64,000 nt of DNA from BQJU01 sp964015035 (GTDB lineage: Bacteria; Bacteroidota; Bacteroidia; Chitinophagales; Saprospiraceae): contig CAXHCA010000004.1 of the NCBI GenBank assembly GCA_964015035.1, positions 1 to 64,000 on the forward strand, read 5' to 3'. Of this stretch, positions 53,149-61,569 are shown in pieces. A program made the position numbers and the translations under genes. The notes below the pieces were generated by a model. It had not been told where the DNA came from, ran no database searches, and saw only the letters and a list, made by a program, of their open reading frames with translations. The number at the start of each line of letters is the position of its first letter. The first letter of the stretch is position 1.

Positions 53149-53166
53149 AACCAAAACCCACAAAGC

Positions 53167-56082
53167 ATGAAGTATTTTTTTACACGAGCAAGCCTTGTGC
53201 TTGTCGCACTGCTCTGCATGCAAGCGAGCAGCATTGCCCAATTTTCAGTCTCCGGAACGGTCACTGATACAGAGGGTGAACCATTAATTGGCGTTTCCAT
53301 CTTAGTCAAGGGAACAACCGTTGGCACGGTCACCGACTTCGATGGAAACTATGCCCTTAACATTCCCGGTTCCAATGCACTGCTGGAGTTTTCCTACACC
53401 GGGTTTAAGCCCTTTACCAAAGAAGTTACCGCCGATGACAACAACGTGGATGTAACCATGTCAGAAGACATTGCCAACCTCGAAGAGATTGTCGTCACAG
53501 GGCTAGCTTCAACCATTAAAAGATCAAATCTTGCCAATGCAGTGGCCACCATTTCCAGTGAGGAAATTACCGGTGTGACCACCCAACAAACCCTTGATGG
53601 AGCGTTGTACGGCAAGCTACCGGGTGTAAATATTGTACAAAACAATGGTGCACCTGGAGGGGGGATTGCCATCCGCCTACGCGGAGTTTCTTCGCTCAGT
53701 GGTAATAACCAACCACTGATCATTCTTGATGGAGTTTACATTACCAATGCCGAGATTCCTTCCGGATCCCGTTTCGCTTCTGGCGCTAACGTGGGGATTG
53801 AAGAAGGTGCCTCCAATCGCCTGGCTGACATCAACCCTGATGACATTGAAAGCATTGAGGTACTGAAAGGCGCCTCAGCAGCTGCCATTTATGGTACTCG
53901 TGCCAATGCCGGAGTGATGATCATCACCACCAAACGCGGTAAAACAGGCGCAACCAAAGTAGCCTTGGAACAGGACATCGGATTCAACACCATCAGCAAC
54001 AAGGTAGGCAGAAGAGTGTTCGACTCCAGAGCCGAGGTAGAAGCTGCCTTTCCTACAGAACCAAATGCCGGCGCGGAATGGGAAGCCGCAAAGGCCGCCG
54101 GTAAAATCTTCGACTATGAGGATATAATTTATGGGGAAACCGGCTTGATTTCTGAAACCCGTTTTAAGGTCTCCGGTGGAAATCAAAAAACAACCTTTTT
54201 CATAAGTGCAGGCTATCGGGACGAAGATGGCATCATTAAAAACACCGGCTTTGATCGCCTCTCAGCTCGTTTGAACATTACCCACGAGATTTCCAAATCA
54301 TTTACCATTTCCACCAGCTCTAACTACATCAATAGTAATGCCAGTCGGAGTTTTACCGGTAATGAAAATGAAGGTGGCTTAAGCTATGGCTACACCCTGG
54401 CATTCACTCGTGATTACGTCGATTTATTCCCCGATGAGGATGGCAATTACCCCGACAACCCCAATTATACGGGTAACCCGCTTTTTGTGCGCGATAAAGC
54501 CAAGAATGAGGAAAACAACAGCCGCTTCATTCAGGGCGCCAAGCTGGAATGGAAAGCATTGCAACGCGATAACCAGGTGTTGCGTTTCATCCTCAATGGT
54601 GGTTTTGACATTCTCAACAATGAAACCTTTGTTTATGTACCCGAAAACCATCAAGCCCAGCGAGGTGTGACCAATGGTTTTATTGGTGTTGGTAAAAACA
54701 AGATTTCCAATTACAATTACCAATTCACCGGTAGCCATGATTTCTATACCGCCGGAAACCTGAGTTTTAGTACGCAAGCCGGTATCAGTTACCTCAATAT
54801 TGACCGCGACTTTTTGCTCAATCGGACAACACAATTGATTCCACTACAAACCAATGTGTCTCAGGGTGGCGCACAAACCATTGAGCAAACGCTGGAAAAT
54901 GAGGAAGAATTTGGTATCATCGCCCAGGAATCTGTCAACTGGGATGACAAGATTATCGGGACGGTTGGGGTCCGTTTTGATAAGTCGAGCCTGAATGGTG
55001 ATCCTAATAAACTCTACGGCTTCCCCAGAGCGTCTTTGGCGCTGAATATTGCCAATTTTGACTTCTGGAACTCTCAACAGGTAGAGCAATTTAAGCTACG
55101 GGTAGCCTATGGTGAAACCGGCAACAGTGCTACCTACGGCTCGCTGTTTACCTCCTTGGTCAACTTGTCTGTCGGTGGCATGTCTGGTTTTGTAAATGAC
55201 TTCAACCAGGGCAACCCCAACTTGGTACCGGAAACTTCATCTGAATTGGAATTTGGTGCTGACTTTACCCTTTTTGGCGGAAAAGTGGGCTTAGAAGCCA
55301 CCTATTATATCCGTAAAGTAAACGACTTGCTTTACAACCGGTCATTGCCTACTTCTTCTGGTTTTACCAATGAGATCAGAAATGACCTGGACCTGGAAAA
55401 CCGCGGTTTAGAGCTATCGCTTATCCTCAACCCCGTTCGCAACAACAGCTTTAACTGGTTGAGTACGTTCAATTTCTGGTTCAACAACTCTGAAATTACC
55501 CGTCTGGGTATCCCTGACGGTGATGAAGGGGAGGACATTCCAAGTTTTGTGCCCCCCAATGTAGGTTTCGGATTTGGTCTGGGTACCTTCTATATTAACG
55601 AAGGCTCGCCCATCACCGCCTTCTGGGGGAACGATGACAACGGCAATCCAACCATCACTGGTGATGCAGAAGCCGATTTCCAATTGGGTTGGTTCAACCA
55701 GTTTAAAATCGGTAAAAATCTGGACATCAATTTTATGTTGCACTGGAAGCAAGGAGGTGATGTGCTCAATTTAACACGTTTGCTCACCGATACTGGTGTC
55801 ACCACTCCGAAGGAAGATGCAGATATTGAAGGATTCATTGAAGATGCTTCTTACTTGCGCTTGCGCGAAATTGGGGCTTTCTACACCATTCCGGTCAATA
55901 GTAATTTCATCAAGAACGTTCGCCTAGGGGTGTCCGGCAGAAACTTGCTGACCCTGACCAATTATAGTAGTTACGATCCGGAAACTTCTACCAAAGGAGG
56001 TACGGGCTTATCTACCGGATTGGAGGTCACACCCTTCCCATCCTCTCGTCAGGCGTATTTCCACCTTTACTTCAATTTCTAA
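53167..56082 (+). CDS. SusC/RagA family TonB-linked outer membrane transporter
   Basis: 971 residues. A signal peptide (about 1-25, ending SSIAQ) is followed by a carboxypeptidase-regulatory-like domain (FSVSGTVTDTEGEPLIGVSI, about 28-110). The plug domain has the SusC signatures GGIAIRLRGVSSLSGNNQPL and DIESIEVLKGASAAAIYGTR. A 22-strand barrel ends in a terminal Phe (YFHLYFNF). With the SusD lipoprotein encoded 12 bp downstream it forms a pedal-bin importer for a glycan, peptide or other large nutrient. The neighbouring sugar-kinase and sucrose-type genes suggest a carbohydrate, but no glycoside hydrolase typical of a polysaccharide locus is adjacent. The leader may be regulated by attenuation. 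Confidence 0.95.
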   Translation: MKYFFTRASLVLVALLCMQASSIAQFSVSGTVTDTEGEPLIGVSILVKGTTVGTVTDFDGNYALNIPGSNALLEFSYTGFKPFTKEVTADDNNVDVTMSEDIANLEEIVVTGLASTIKRSNLANAVATISSEEITGVTTQQTLDGALYGKLPGVNIVQNNGAPGGGIAIRLRGVSSLSGNNQPLIILDGVYITNAEIPSGSRFASGANVGIEEGASNRLADINPDDIESIEVLKGASAAAIYGTRANAGVMIITTKRGKTGATKVALEQDIGFNTISNKVGRRVFDSRAEVEAAFPTEPNAGAEWEAAKAAGKIFDYEDIIYGETGLISETRFKVSGGNQKTTFFISAGYRDEDGIIKNTGFDRLSARLNITHEISKSFTISTSSNYINSNASRSFTGNENEGGLSYGYTLAFTRDYVDLFPDEDGNYPDNPNYTGNPLFVRDKAKNEENNSRFIQGAKLEWKALQRDNQVLRFILNGGFDILNNETFVYVPENHQAQRGVTNGFIGVGKNKISNYNYQFTGSHDFYTAGNLSFSTQAGISYLNIDRDFLLNRTTQLIPLQTNVSQGGAQTIEQTLENEEEFGIIAQESVNWDDKIIGTVGVRFDKSSLNGDPNKLYGFPRASLALNIANFDFWNSQQVEQFKLRVAYGETGNSATYGSLFTSLVNLSVGGMSGFVNDFNQGNPNLVPETSSELEFGADFTLFGGKVGLEATYYIRKVNDLLYNRSLPTSSGFTNEIRNDLDLENRGLELSLILNPVRNNSFNWLSTFNFWFNNSEITRLGIPDGDEGEDIPSFVPPNVGFGFGLGTFYINEGSPITAFWGNDDNGNPTITGDAEADFQLGWFNQFKIGKNLDINFMLHWKQGGDVLNLTRLLTDTGVTTPKEDADIEGFIEDASYLRLREIGAFYTIPVNSNFIKNVRLGVSGRNLLTLTNYSSYDPETSTKGGTGLSTGLEVTPFPSSRQAYFHLYFNF

Positions 56083-56094
56083 AAACAGGAAAGT

Positions 56095-57396
56095 ATGAAA
56101 ATCTATAAAATATTAATCTTGGGACTCCTGCTAACGGTGGTATCTTGTAGCATCGACGAGCAGGTAGATCCGAATAGACCGAGTTTAAATAGCGTACTAA
56201 GCGACGCTTCCATTACTGAATTGAACCTGCTGGCGAATGGCATAGAAGGCTTCATGCGCAACGGGTATGGCACCTATGTCACCGCTACCGGAAGTATTGC
56301 CCGAGAACTGTATATCTTCGATGCAGACCCTCGTAATACAGAGGATCTACTAGGAAAAGACGGGATGCAACTCGACAACAATACGTTCTATCTGACTACT
56401 CCTTACAACAATTTTTACCGCGATATAAAGACTTGTAATATCTTGTTGGAATCGGTTGATAATACAGACATTCCATCTCAGGCCCAAAAGGATGGTTACC
56501 GCGGGTTTGCCAATACGATTAAGGCGTTTAAACTATTCCAGGTATTGACGATGTTGCATGACAATGGCATCCGCATAGAAGTGGCCGACCCCACTAATTT
56601 GGGCCCATTCGTATCCAAAGCAGACGCTTACCGTGCCATTCGCACCTTATTGGATCAGGCACAAGACCAATTGAACGGCTCTGAATTTGCCTTTCAATTA
56701 TCATCTGGCTTCGCGGGCTTTGATACCCCGGCTACCTTTGCCCAATTTAATCGTGCCATCGCGGCTAAGGTTGCGCTGTATGCCGGTGACCCACAAGGGG
56801 CTTTGTCTGCATTAAACAATTCGTTTTTTGACCTGATGGGTGACTTTAAGACAGGGCCAAAAATGGTTTTTGGTACTAACGCCGGGGATCTCTTAAATCC
56901 GGTATTCAAAGCCCCTAATCAGAGTGGTGATCAGTTGGTTGTTCACAATGATGTGATCAATGATGCAGAAGCTGGAGATGATCGGCTCAACAAATTTGCG
57001 GTACGCGCCAACCAAACCAGCCAGGATGGGCTGACCGGTACCCACGAAACGCGGTTGTATGCCTCTGCTACCTCGCCGATTGACATCATCCGCAATGAGG
57101 AATTGATTTTGATCTATGCGGAAGGGTTGATCCAAACGGATATGCTAGACGACGCCGTGGATGCCCTCAATATCATTCGCAATGGCCATAACCTGCCTGA
57201 TTACAGTGGTGCCATGACCAAAGACGCATTGATCGATGAAATGTTGTACAATCGTCGCTACTCCTTCTGGGGGGAAGCCCAACGCATGTTTGACCTGCGT
57301 CGCTACAACCGCTTGAATGACCAGTACCTCTCCATCGACCGGGCAGGTGATCTGATCTTTACGCAATTTCCTATTCCGCTGACAGAAGGACAATAA
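56095..57396 (+). CDS. RagB/SusD family nutrient-binding lipoprotein
   Basis: 433 residues. A lipoprotein signal ends in the lipobox VVSCSID, with the acylated Cys at about residue 19. The TPR-rich SusD fold contains FYRDIKTCNILLESVDN, GYRGFANTIKAFKLFQVLTML and the late IIRNEELILIYAEGLI. The C-terminal RRYSFWGEAQRMFDLRRYNRL segment is the classical SusD end. It is shorter than the usual 500-600 residues, so it is a compact member. It caps the SusC transporter, and an intrinsic terminator follows. Confidence 0.93.
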   Translation: MKIYKILILGLLLTVVSCSIDEQVDPNRPSLNSVLSDASITELNLLANGIEGFMRNGYGTYVTATGSIARELYIFDADPRNTEDLLGKDGMQLDNNTFYLTTPYNNFYRDIKTCNILLESVDNTDIPSQAQKDGYRGFANTIKAFKLFQVLTMLHDNGIRIEVADPTNLGPFVSKADAYRAIRTLLDQAQDQLNGSEFAFQLSSGFAGFDTPATFAQFNRAIAAKVALYAGDPQGALSALNNSFFDLMGDFKTGPKMVFGTNAGDLLNPVFKAPNQSGDQLVVHNDVINDAEAGDDRLNKFAVRANQTSQDGLTGTHETRLYASATSPIDIIRNEELILIYAEGLIQTDMLDDAVDALNIIRNGHNLPDYSGAMTKDALIDEMLYNRRYSFWGEAQRMFDLRRYNRLNDQYLSIDRAGDLIFTQFPIPLTEGQ

Positions 57397-57424
57397 CCCG
57401 TATCCGCCAATTCTAATTGGCTGC

Positions 57425-57466
57425 AATCCCCTTCCATGCAAACCGCGTGGAGGGGGATTTTTTTAA
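57425..57466 (+). terminator. Terminator of the susCD operon
   Basis: AATCCCC-TTCCA (57425-57436) pairs with TGGA-GGGGGATT (57448-57459), with one bulge-like mismatch and an 11-nt loop, followed by a run of T. It lies 28 bp after the susD stop. Confidence 0.85.
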
Positions 57467-57587
57467 AGCAGAAAGAGTGCATGGTCTTGACCAAACATGC
57501 TCCTGCAATTCTTCCATTTAACCATTGCGTCCCCCCCCCCTTTCCAATTCCCTCCCCCTTCCTTATCTTGCGCAAAACTTACAGAGC

Positions 57588-58535
57588 ATGTCTACACCAA
57601 ACCTACTCGTTGTTGGAGAATTGAACGTCGATTTGATTTTGAATAACATTCAGGGGATGCCGCAGGTGGGCACTGAGATTGTGGCTAAGGAAATGACCTT
57701 GGCGTTGGGCAGTTCCTCTGCTATTCTGGCAGCGAACGCTGCTGCGCTGGGCATTCCGACCACTTTTTGCAGTTCGATTGGACAGGATAGTTATGGGGAA
57801 TTGGTCATCCGGGAATTGAAAGCCAGCGGCGTGCAAACCCACTATATTAAAGTTTCCCCCTCCCACCCTACCGGAATCTCGGTATTGCTCAACTACGACC
57901 AGGATCGCGCTTGTGTGACTTACTGCGGTGCCATGGAACTCCTGACTATCGAAGATATCCCGTGGGCTGCGATTGATCAATTTCAACATGTTCATCTTTC
58001 CAATTTCTTTCTACAAAAGGGATTACAGCCTGATGTGATTACATTGTTCCGACGGGCTAAAGCAGCTGGACTCACCACCTCTCTTGATCTGCAATGGGAC
58101 ATTACCAACCGCTGGGATTTTAATTATCAGGACTGTTTGCCTTATGTAGATGTCTTTTTCCCGAACGAATCGGAATTGCTGGCCTTGACCCATTGCGATG
58201 AGCTGGAAGCAGCCATTAAACAAGTAAAGCCACTAGCCAATACCCTGGCAATCAAGCTTGGAGCAAAAGGCAGTCTGGGATTACAGAATAATGAACGGAT
58301 CTCTACTGCGCCCTTTAAAGGTGACCGCTTTGCGGATGCCATCGGGGCGGGAGATTCGTTTAATGCGGGATTTTTGAAAAAATATTTGACTGGAGCGCCG
58401 TTGCAGGAATGCCTGGAATTTGGCAATTTAATGGGGGCCCTAAATACCACGGCAGCCGGAGGTACTGCGGCATTTGGGAACATCGCCAATATTGAAGAAA
58501 ATGTGCGAGCCCGGTTTGGGGTAGATTTATTTTAG
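57588..58535 (+). CDS. PfkB family carbohydrate kinase (fructokinase/ribokinase-like)
   Basis: About 315 residues from the ATG at 57588 (the frame opens 21 codons earlier in a low-complexity region). The N-terminal PfkB motif is VVGELNVDLILNNIQGMP and the C-terminal signature is DAIGAGDSFNAGFLKKYL, with the catalytic Asp in GAGDSF. Substrate-side segments GSSSAILAANAAALGIPTTF and GISVLLNYDQDRACVTY are ribokinase-like. It phosphorylates a sugar at the expense of ATP. Fructose is a plausible substrate given the sucrose-type genes 0.9 kb downstream, but this is inference. A ten-C tract lies 47 bp upstream of the start. Confidence 0.88.
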   Translation: MSTPNLLVVGELNVDLILNNIQGMPQVGTEIVAKEMTLALGSSSAILAANAAALGIPTTFCSSIGQDSYGELVIRELKASGVQTHYIKVSPSHPTGISVLLNYDQDRACVTYCGAMELLTIEDIPWAAIDQFQHVHLSNFFLQKGLQPDVITLFRRAKAAGLTTSLDLQWDITNRWDFNYQDCLPYVDVFFPNESELLALTHCDELEAAIKQVKPLANTLAIKLGAKGSLGLQNNERISTAPFKGDRFADAIGAGDSFNAGFLKKYLTGAPLQECLEFGNLMGALNTTAAGGTAAFGNIANIEENVRARFGVDLF

Positions 58536-58615
58536 AGGCGTAGGTGTCGCCATGCTGTGGCTCAATAAATCTCATACTGGCGGCTGACAAACCTCAAGTC
58601 CTCAAGTTTCCCAAC

Positions 58616-59191
58616 TCATTTCACCTTGGCCACTGAAGCTCTTCTGTACAGTCGTACCATCCAAACAAACAACAGCATCAATATGGCCAAACCAGCTAAA
58701 GTTAGAAAGAGCCATTTTAGCTGTGTACACCAACTTGCCAGAGCCACCCGTCCGGAAGTGAGGGGCTGCTCATGTATCAACAGGTACGCCACATTTAAAT
58801 TTTCCAATAGATCAAAAATGCCCCCTATGATTGGTAGGGTACAGAGGTAAAACCAGGAGCGATCCAACAGATTTACTTTTTTTAAAAGCCACGCCATAAG
58901 CAGGCATAATGTAGGCACATACAACCAAGGAAAAATCAAATCTACTGGAATCTGTTTGTACAGATACAGGTCTCTTCCCTCCTGTCCTAATGTTGCAAAA
59001 AGGTTTTTCACATAAGTGACATCATAACCCGATCCTTTTTCATCAAGGATTTTCAGGCCATTTAAAAATTCCTCCAATGCGGCTATGGGAACCAGGTACA
59101 TGTATAAAAAAAGCACACCGGTTAACCCCGCAAAAAGGATCAGTTGTTTACCATTCAGATGACGGATTATGAGGACTTTAAGTGGATGCAT
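58616..59191 (-). CDS. Hypothetical membrane protein, four helices
   Basis: About 191 residues from the ATG at 59191 (a GTG at 59221 would add ten). Four transmembrane helices: LILFAGLTGVLFLYMYLVP, FPWLYVPTLCLLMAWLL, FYLCTLPIIGGIFDLLENL and WLFLTLAGLAILMLLFVWMV. No family recognised. It is the only minus-strand gene in this region and lies between the sugar kinase and the phosphatase-glycosidase fusion gene. Codon use resembles its neighbours. Confidence 0.65.
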   Translation of the reverse strand: MHPLKVLIIRHLNGKQLILFAGLTGVLFLYMYLVPIAALEEFLNGLKILDEKGSGYDVTYVKNLFATLGQEGRDLYLYKQIPVDLIFPWLYVPTLCLLMAWLLKKVNLLDRSWFYLCTLPIIGGIFDLLENLNVAYLLIHEQPLTSGRVALASWCTQLKWLFLTLAGLAILMLLFVWMVRLYRRASVAKVK

Positions 59192-59344
59192 GAGGTAAAA
59201 TTTATCACCGTGAAATCGCACCTAAAAATAAGCAGAATAAATGCACCATTCTTCTCAACTATGGACTAATTTGGACCACTGCTTCATCTCGTGTTCCGAA
59301 AAAGTCCCATTTTATTGGTATCTTTAGCCGCCTATCACCGAAGT

Positions 59345-59377
59345 TTGTTTGAAAGAAGCGATTTGCGTTTCAAACAA
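59345..59377. promoter_or_regulatory. Operator-like inverted repeat upstream of sucrose-type genes
   Basis: TTGTTTGAAA (59345-59354) and TTTCAAACAA (59368-59377) are perfect inverted repeats with a 13-bp centre. They lie 41-74 bp upstream of the ATG at 59419. A near-consensus -7 box TATCTTTA (59319-59326) is just upstream. This is suitable for a repressor or a leader hairpin. Confidence 0.45.
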
Positions 59378-59418
59378 TCTCTTCAGAACAAATCCTTAAC
59401 CAGATCATTTTAATATAT

Positions 59419-61509
59419 ATGGAGAATCAAAGTGTCACGAGCACCTATGATATTCAATTGCTATCATTTGATATCGATAATACGCTAATTGATTTGCGTA
59501 CCTTAGGTGGAAAATTTACCCCGATCTGGGAAAAGTACAGCAAGAGTCAGGAGACCATGCTGGCCTATAATACTGGTCGTCTTTACGATGATGTGCTTAA
59601 ATTGATTAAGCAAAAAATATTACCGGAACCGACCTTTGTGATCGGCGGGGTCGGAACCCACATTTATGATTTCCGCAAGGGTGCGGTGATCAAGGAGTTT
59701 GATGAAGTTCTCGATGAGGGGTGGGACGCCAGTACGGTCGAGAAAATTGTTGGAGAGCTGCCTTACCAAATCAAGTTACAGCCTCAGAAATTTCAACATT
59801 CCTACAAAAGAAGTTACTTCCTTTATGACGCACAACCCAGCGACCTCTTAAAAATCGAAAAAACGTTCCAAGGTTCCCCCCTGGATGTCAATGTAGTCTA
59901 CTCTGGAGATAAATACCTCGACATTTTACCTAAATGGGCCAATAAAGGCAACGCCTTGCAATGGTTGCTCAACTATCTCAATCTGACCACAGAACATGCC
60001 TTGGTAGCGGGAGATAGCGGTAATGATGCGGCCATGTTTACGCTAGAAAACATTAAGGGAATCGCCGTGAGTAATGCCCGTGAAGAATTGTATAAAATCA
60101 CTAAATATCAACAAGTTTATCACGCGGAACATCCTCGTGATATCGGTGTGGTGGAGGGGTTGGTGTTTTACGGAATCTTCCCACAGGAAGCGCTGGAAGA
60201 GCTCAGCAAAGACGACTCTCCCCATGAAGCCTATTTCATTCAGCAGCAAACAGACCATCCAATTATTCAGGAAAAAGATGAGAAATTTGCCTTGATCAAA
60301 GAAGGTTATGACAAAGCGATCGAGGCCTTAAAAATGAACATTTCCCCCCTGGGTTTTCTAGCCTGCCCCATTGAGCACAACGAGGCCCACGGCACAGATG
60401 AGAATTACCATAGCGTATGGGCGCGAGATGGCGCCATTACCATTATCGGTTCCCTTTCCTTGATTGGAGATGAAGAGATCCATCAATGCCAAAGGCAGAC
60501 CTTTCTCACTCTTTTGGAGCACCTTTCTCCCAATGGCCAGATTCCTGCCAATGTTCGCCTGTCGGATCAATCGCCAGATTATTCAGGGGTAGGAGGCATC
60601 TGTTCCATCGATAGCGGGTTATGGGTGATCATTGCTTTTCACGAATACATCAAAGTAACCGAAGATATTGACTTCCTTTCGGAACACATCTACGATTTGC
60701 AAAACATCATGAATTGGCTGAGCGCCCATGATGGCAATAATGATGCATTGTTGGAAATTCCGGAAGCAGGCGATTGGACAGATCTATTTGGCAGAAGCTA
60801 TCATATCCTCTACGACGAAATTCTTTGGTATCGGGCCAACATCTGTTTTGGCCGTCTTAAAGAAATGTTGGGCGATTACGAAGCGGCTGGCGGTTACATT
60901 CGCTGGGCACAGGTGATTCGAAAAGAGATTTTGTCCAATTTCTGGCCATCTACCCAACAAAAATTATCACAATCCGTGAGTTTTGCCGAGCAGCAATTTG
61001 CCTTGGGGGACACCAAATACCTGGTGGCACAAATTACCCCTTTTGACTTTAGCTGGCGCTGTGACAGCTACGGCAATATCCTGGCATTCTTATATGATGT
61101 TATCGATGCAGATAAGGCACATCTGGCATTTCGTTTCATGCTCGGTGTTGGCATCAATGACCCCTACCCGATTCGCAATGTATACCCCGTTGTCAGTCCT
61201 GGCGACCCAGACTGGCGGGCTTATTATACGGTCAATTTGCTCAACTTGCCCAATCATTACCACAACGGCGGAATCTGGCCTTTTATCGGAGGCTTCTGGG
61301 TGCAATTTATTGACAAACTCGGGCAACGAGAAATGGCCCTCAGTGAGCTATACAAACTGGCCCTGCTCAACAAGCGAGGCATTAGTGAAGAATGGGAGTT
61401 TAACGAATGGGCACATGGCACCACCGGTAATCCAATGGGTAAAGTATACCAAGCATGGTCGGCCGCTCAATACATCGCAGCCTGCCATCAATTAAAAATT
61501 ATTCCCTAG
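59419..61509 (+). CDS. Sucrose-phosphate-phosphatase-like HAD domain fused to a glycosidase-like domain
   Basis: 696 residues with two enzyme-like parts. Residues about 10-250 form a HAD-IIB phosphatase: LLSFDIDNTLID (D18 and D20 as catalytic Asp), then PTFVIGGVGTHIY and HALVAGDSGNDAAMF, like sucrose-6-phosphate phosphatase. Residues about 290-690 form an (alpha/alpha)6-type glycosidase-like domain: HSVWARDGAITIIGSLSLI, CSIDSGLWVIIAFHEY, YDEILWYRANICFGRL, NHYHNGGIWPFIGGFWV and EWEFNEWAHG. The DSGLW and YHNGG..WP segments recall GH100 invertases and the glycogen-debranching GDE_C fold. It may therefore both finish a disaccharide phosphate and cleave or act on a related sugar. It is followed by a sucrose-phosphate-synthase-like gene 60 bp downstream. 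Confidence 0.82.
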   Translation: MENQSVTSTYDIQLLSFDIDNTLIDLRTLGGKFTPIWEKYSKSQETMLAYNTGRLYDDVLKLIKQKILPEPTFVIGGVGTHIYDFRKGAVIKEFDEVLDEGWDASTVEKIVGELPYQIKLQPQKFQHSYKRSYFLYDAQPSDLLKIEKTFQGSPLDVNVVYSGDKYLDILPKWANKGNALQWLLNYLNLTTEHALVAGDSGNDAAMFTLENIKGIAVSNAREELYKITKYQQVYHAEHPRDIGVVEGLVFYGIFPQEALEELSKDDSPHEAYFIQQQTDHPIIQEKDEKFALIKEGYDKAIEALKMNISPLGFLACPIEHNEAHGTDENYHSVWARDGAITIIGSLSLIGDEEIHQCQRQTFLTLLEHLSPNGQIPANVRLSDQSPDYSGVGGICSIDSGLWVIIAFHEYIKVTEDIDFLSEHIYDLQNIMNWLSAHDGNNDALLEIPEAGDWTDLFGRSYHILYDEILWYRANICFGRLKEMLGDYEAAGGYIRWAQVIRKEILSNFWPSTQQKLSQSVSFAEQQFALGDTKYLVAQITPFDFSWRCDSYGNILAFLYDVIDADKAHLAFRFMLGVGINDPYPIRNVYPVVSPGDPDWRAYYTVNLLNLPNHYHNGGIWPFIGGFWVQFIDKLGQREMALSELYKLALLNKRGISEEWEFNEWAHGTTGNPMGKVYQAWSAAQYIAACHQLKIIP

Positions 61510-61569
61510 TGATTTTCCCTTTGCAGATAACAAGGGGAAACATAAAATTGAAATCAAACCTATTTGATC

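Larger units (their letters stand above)
52759..53166. other. Gene-free interval between E1 and susC
   Basis: 408 bp without a credible gene. It contains the dispersed palindromic repeat (52782-52852), a 10-bp inverted repeat (52873-52909), an AT palindrome TTATTTT/AAAATAA near 52971-52988 and the susC leader structures (53074-53148). Confidence 0.6.

Noticed and set aside
53167..57396. Classical polysaccharide utilisation locus
   Set aside because: SusC and SusD are present, but no secreted glycoside hydrolase, polysaccharide lyase or hybrid two-component regulator is adjacent.
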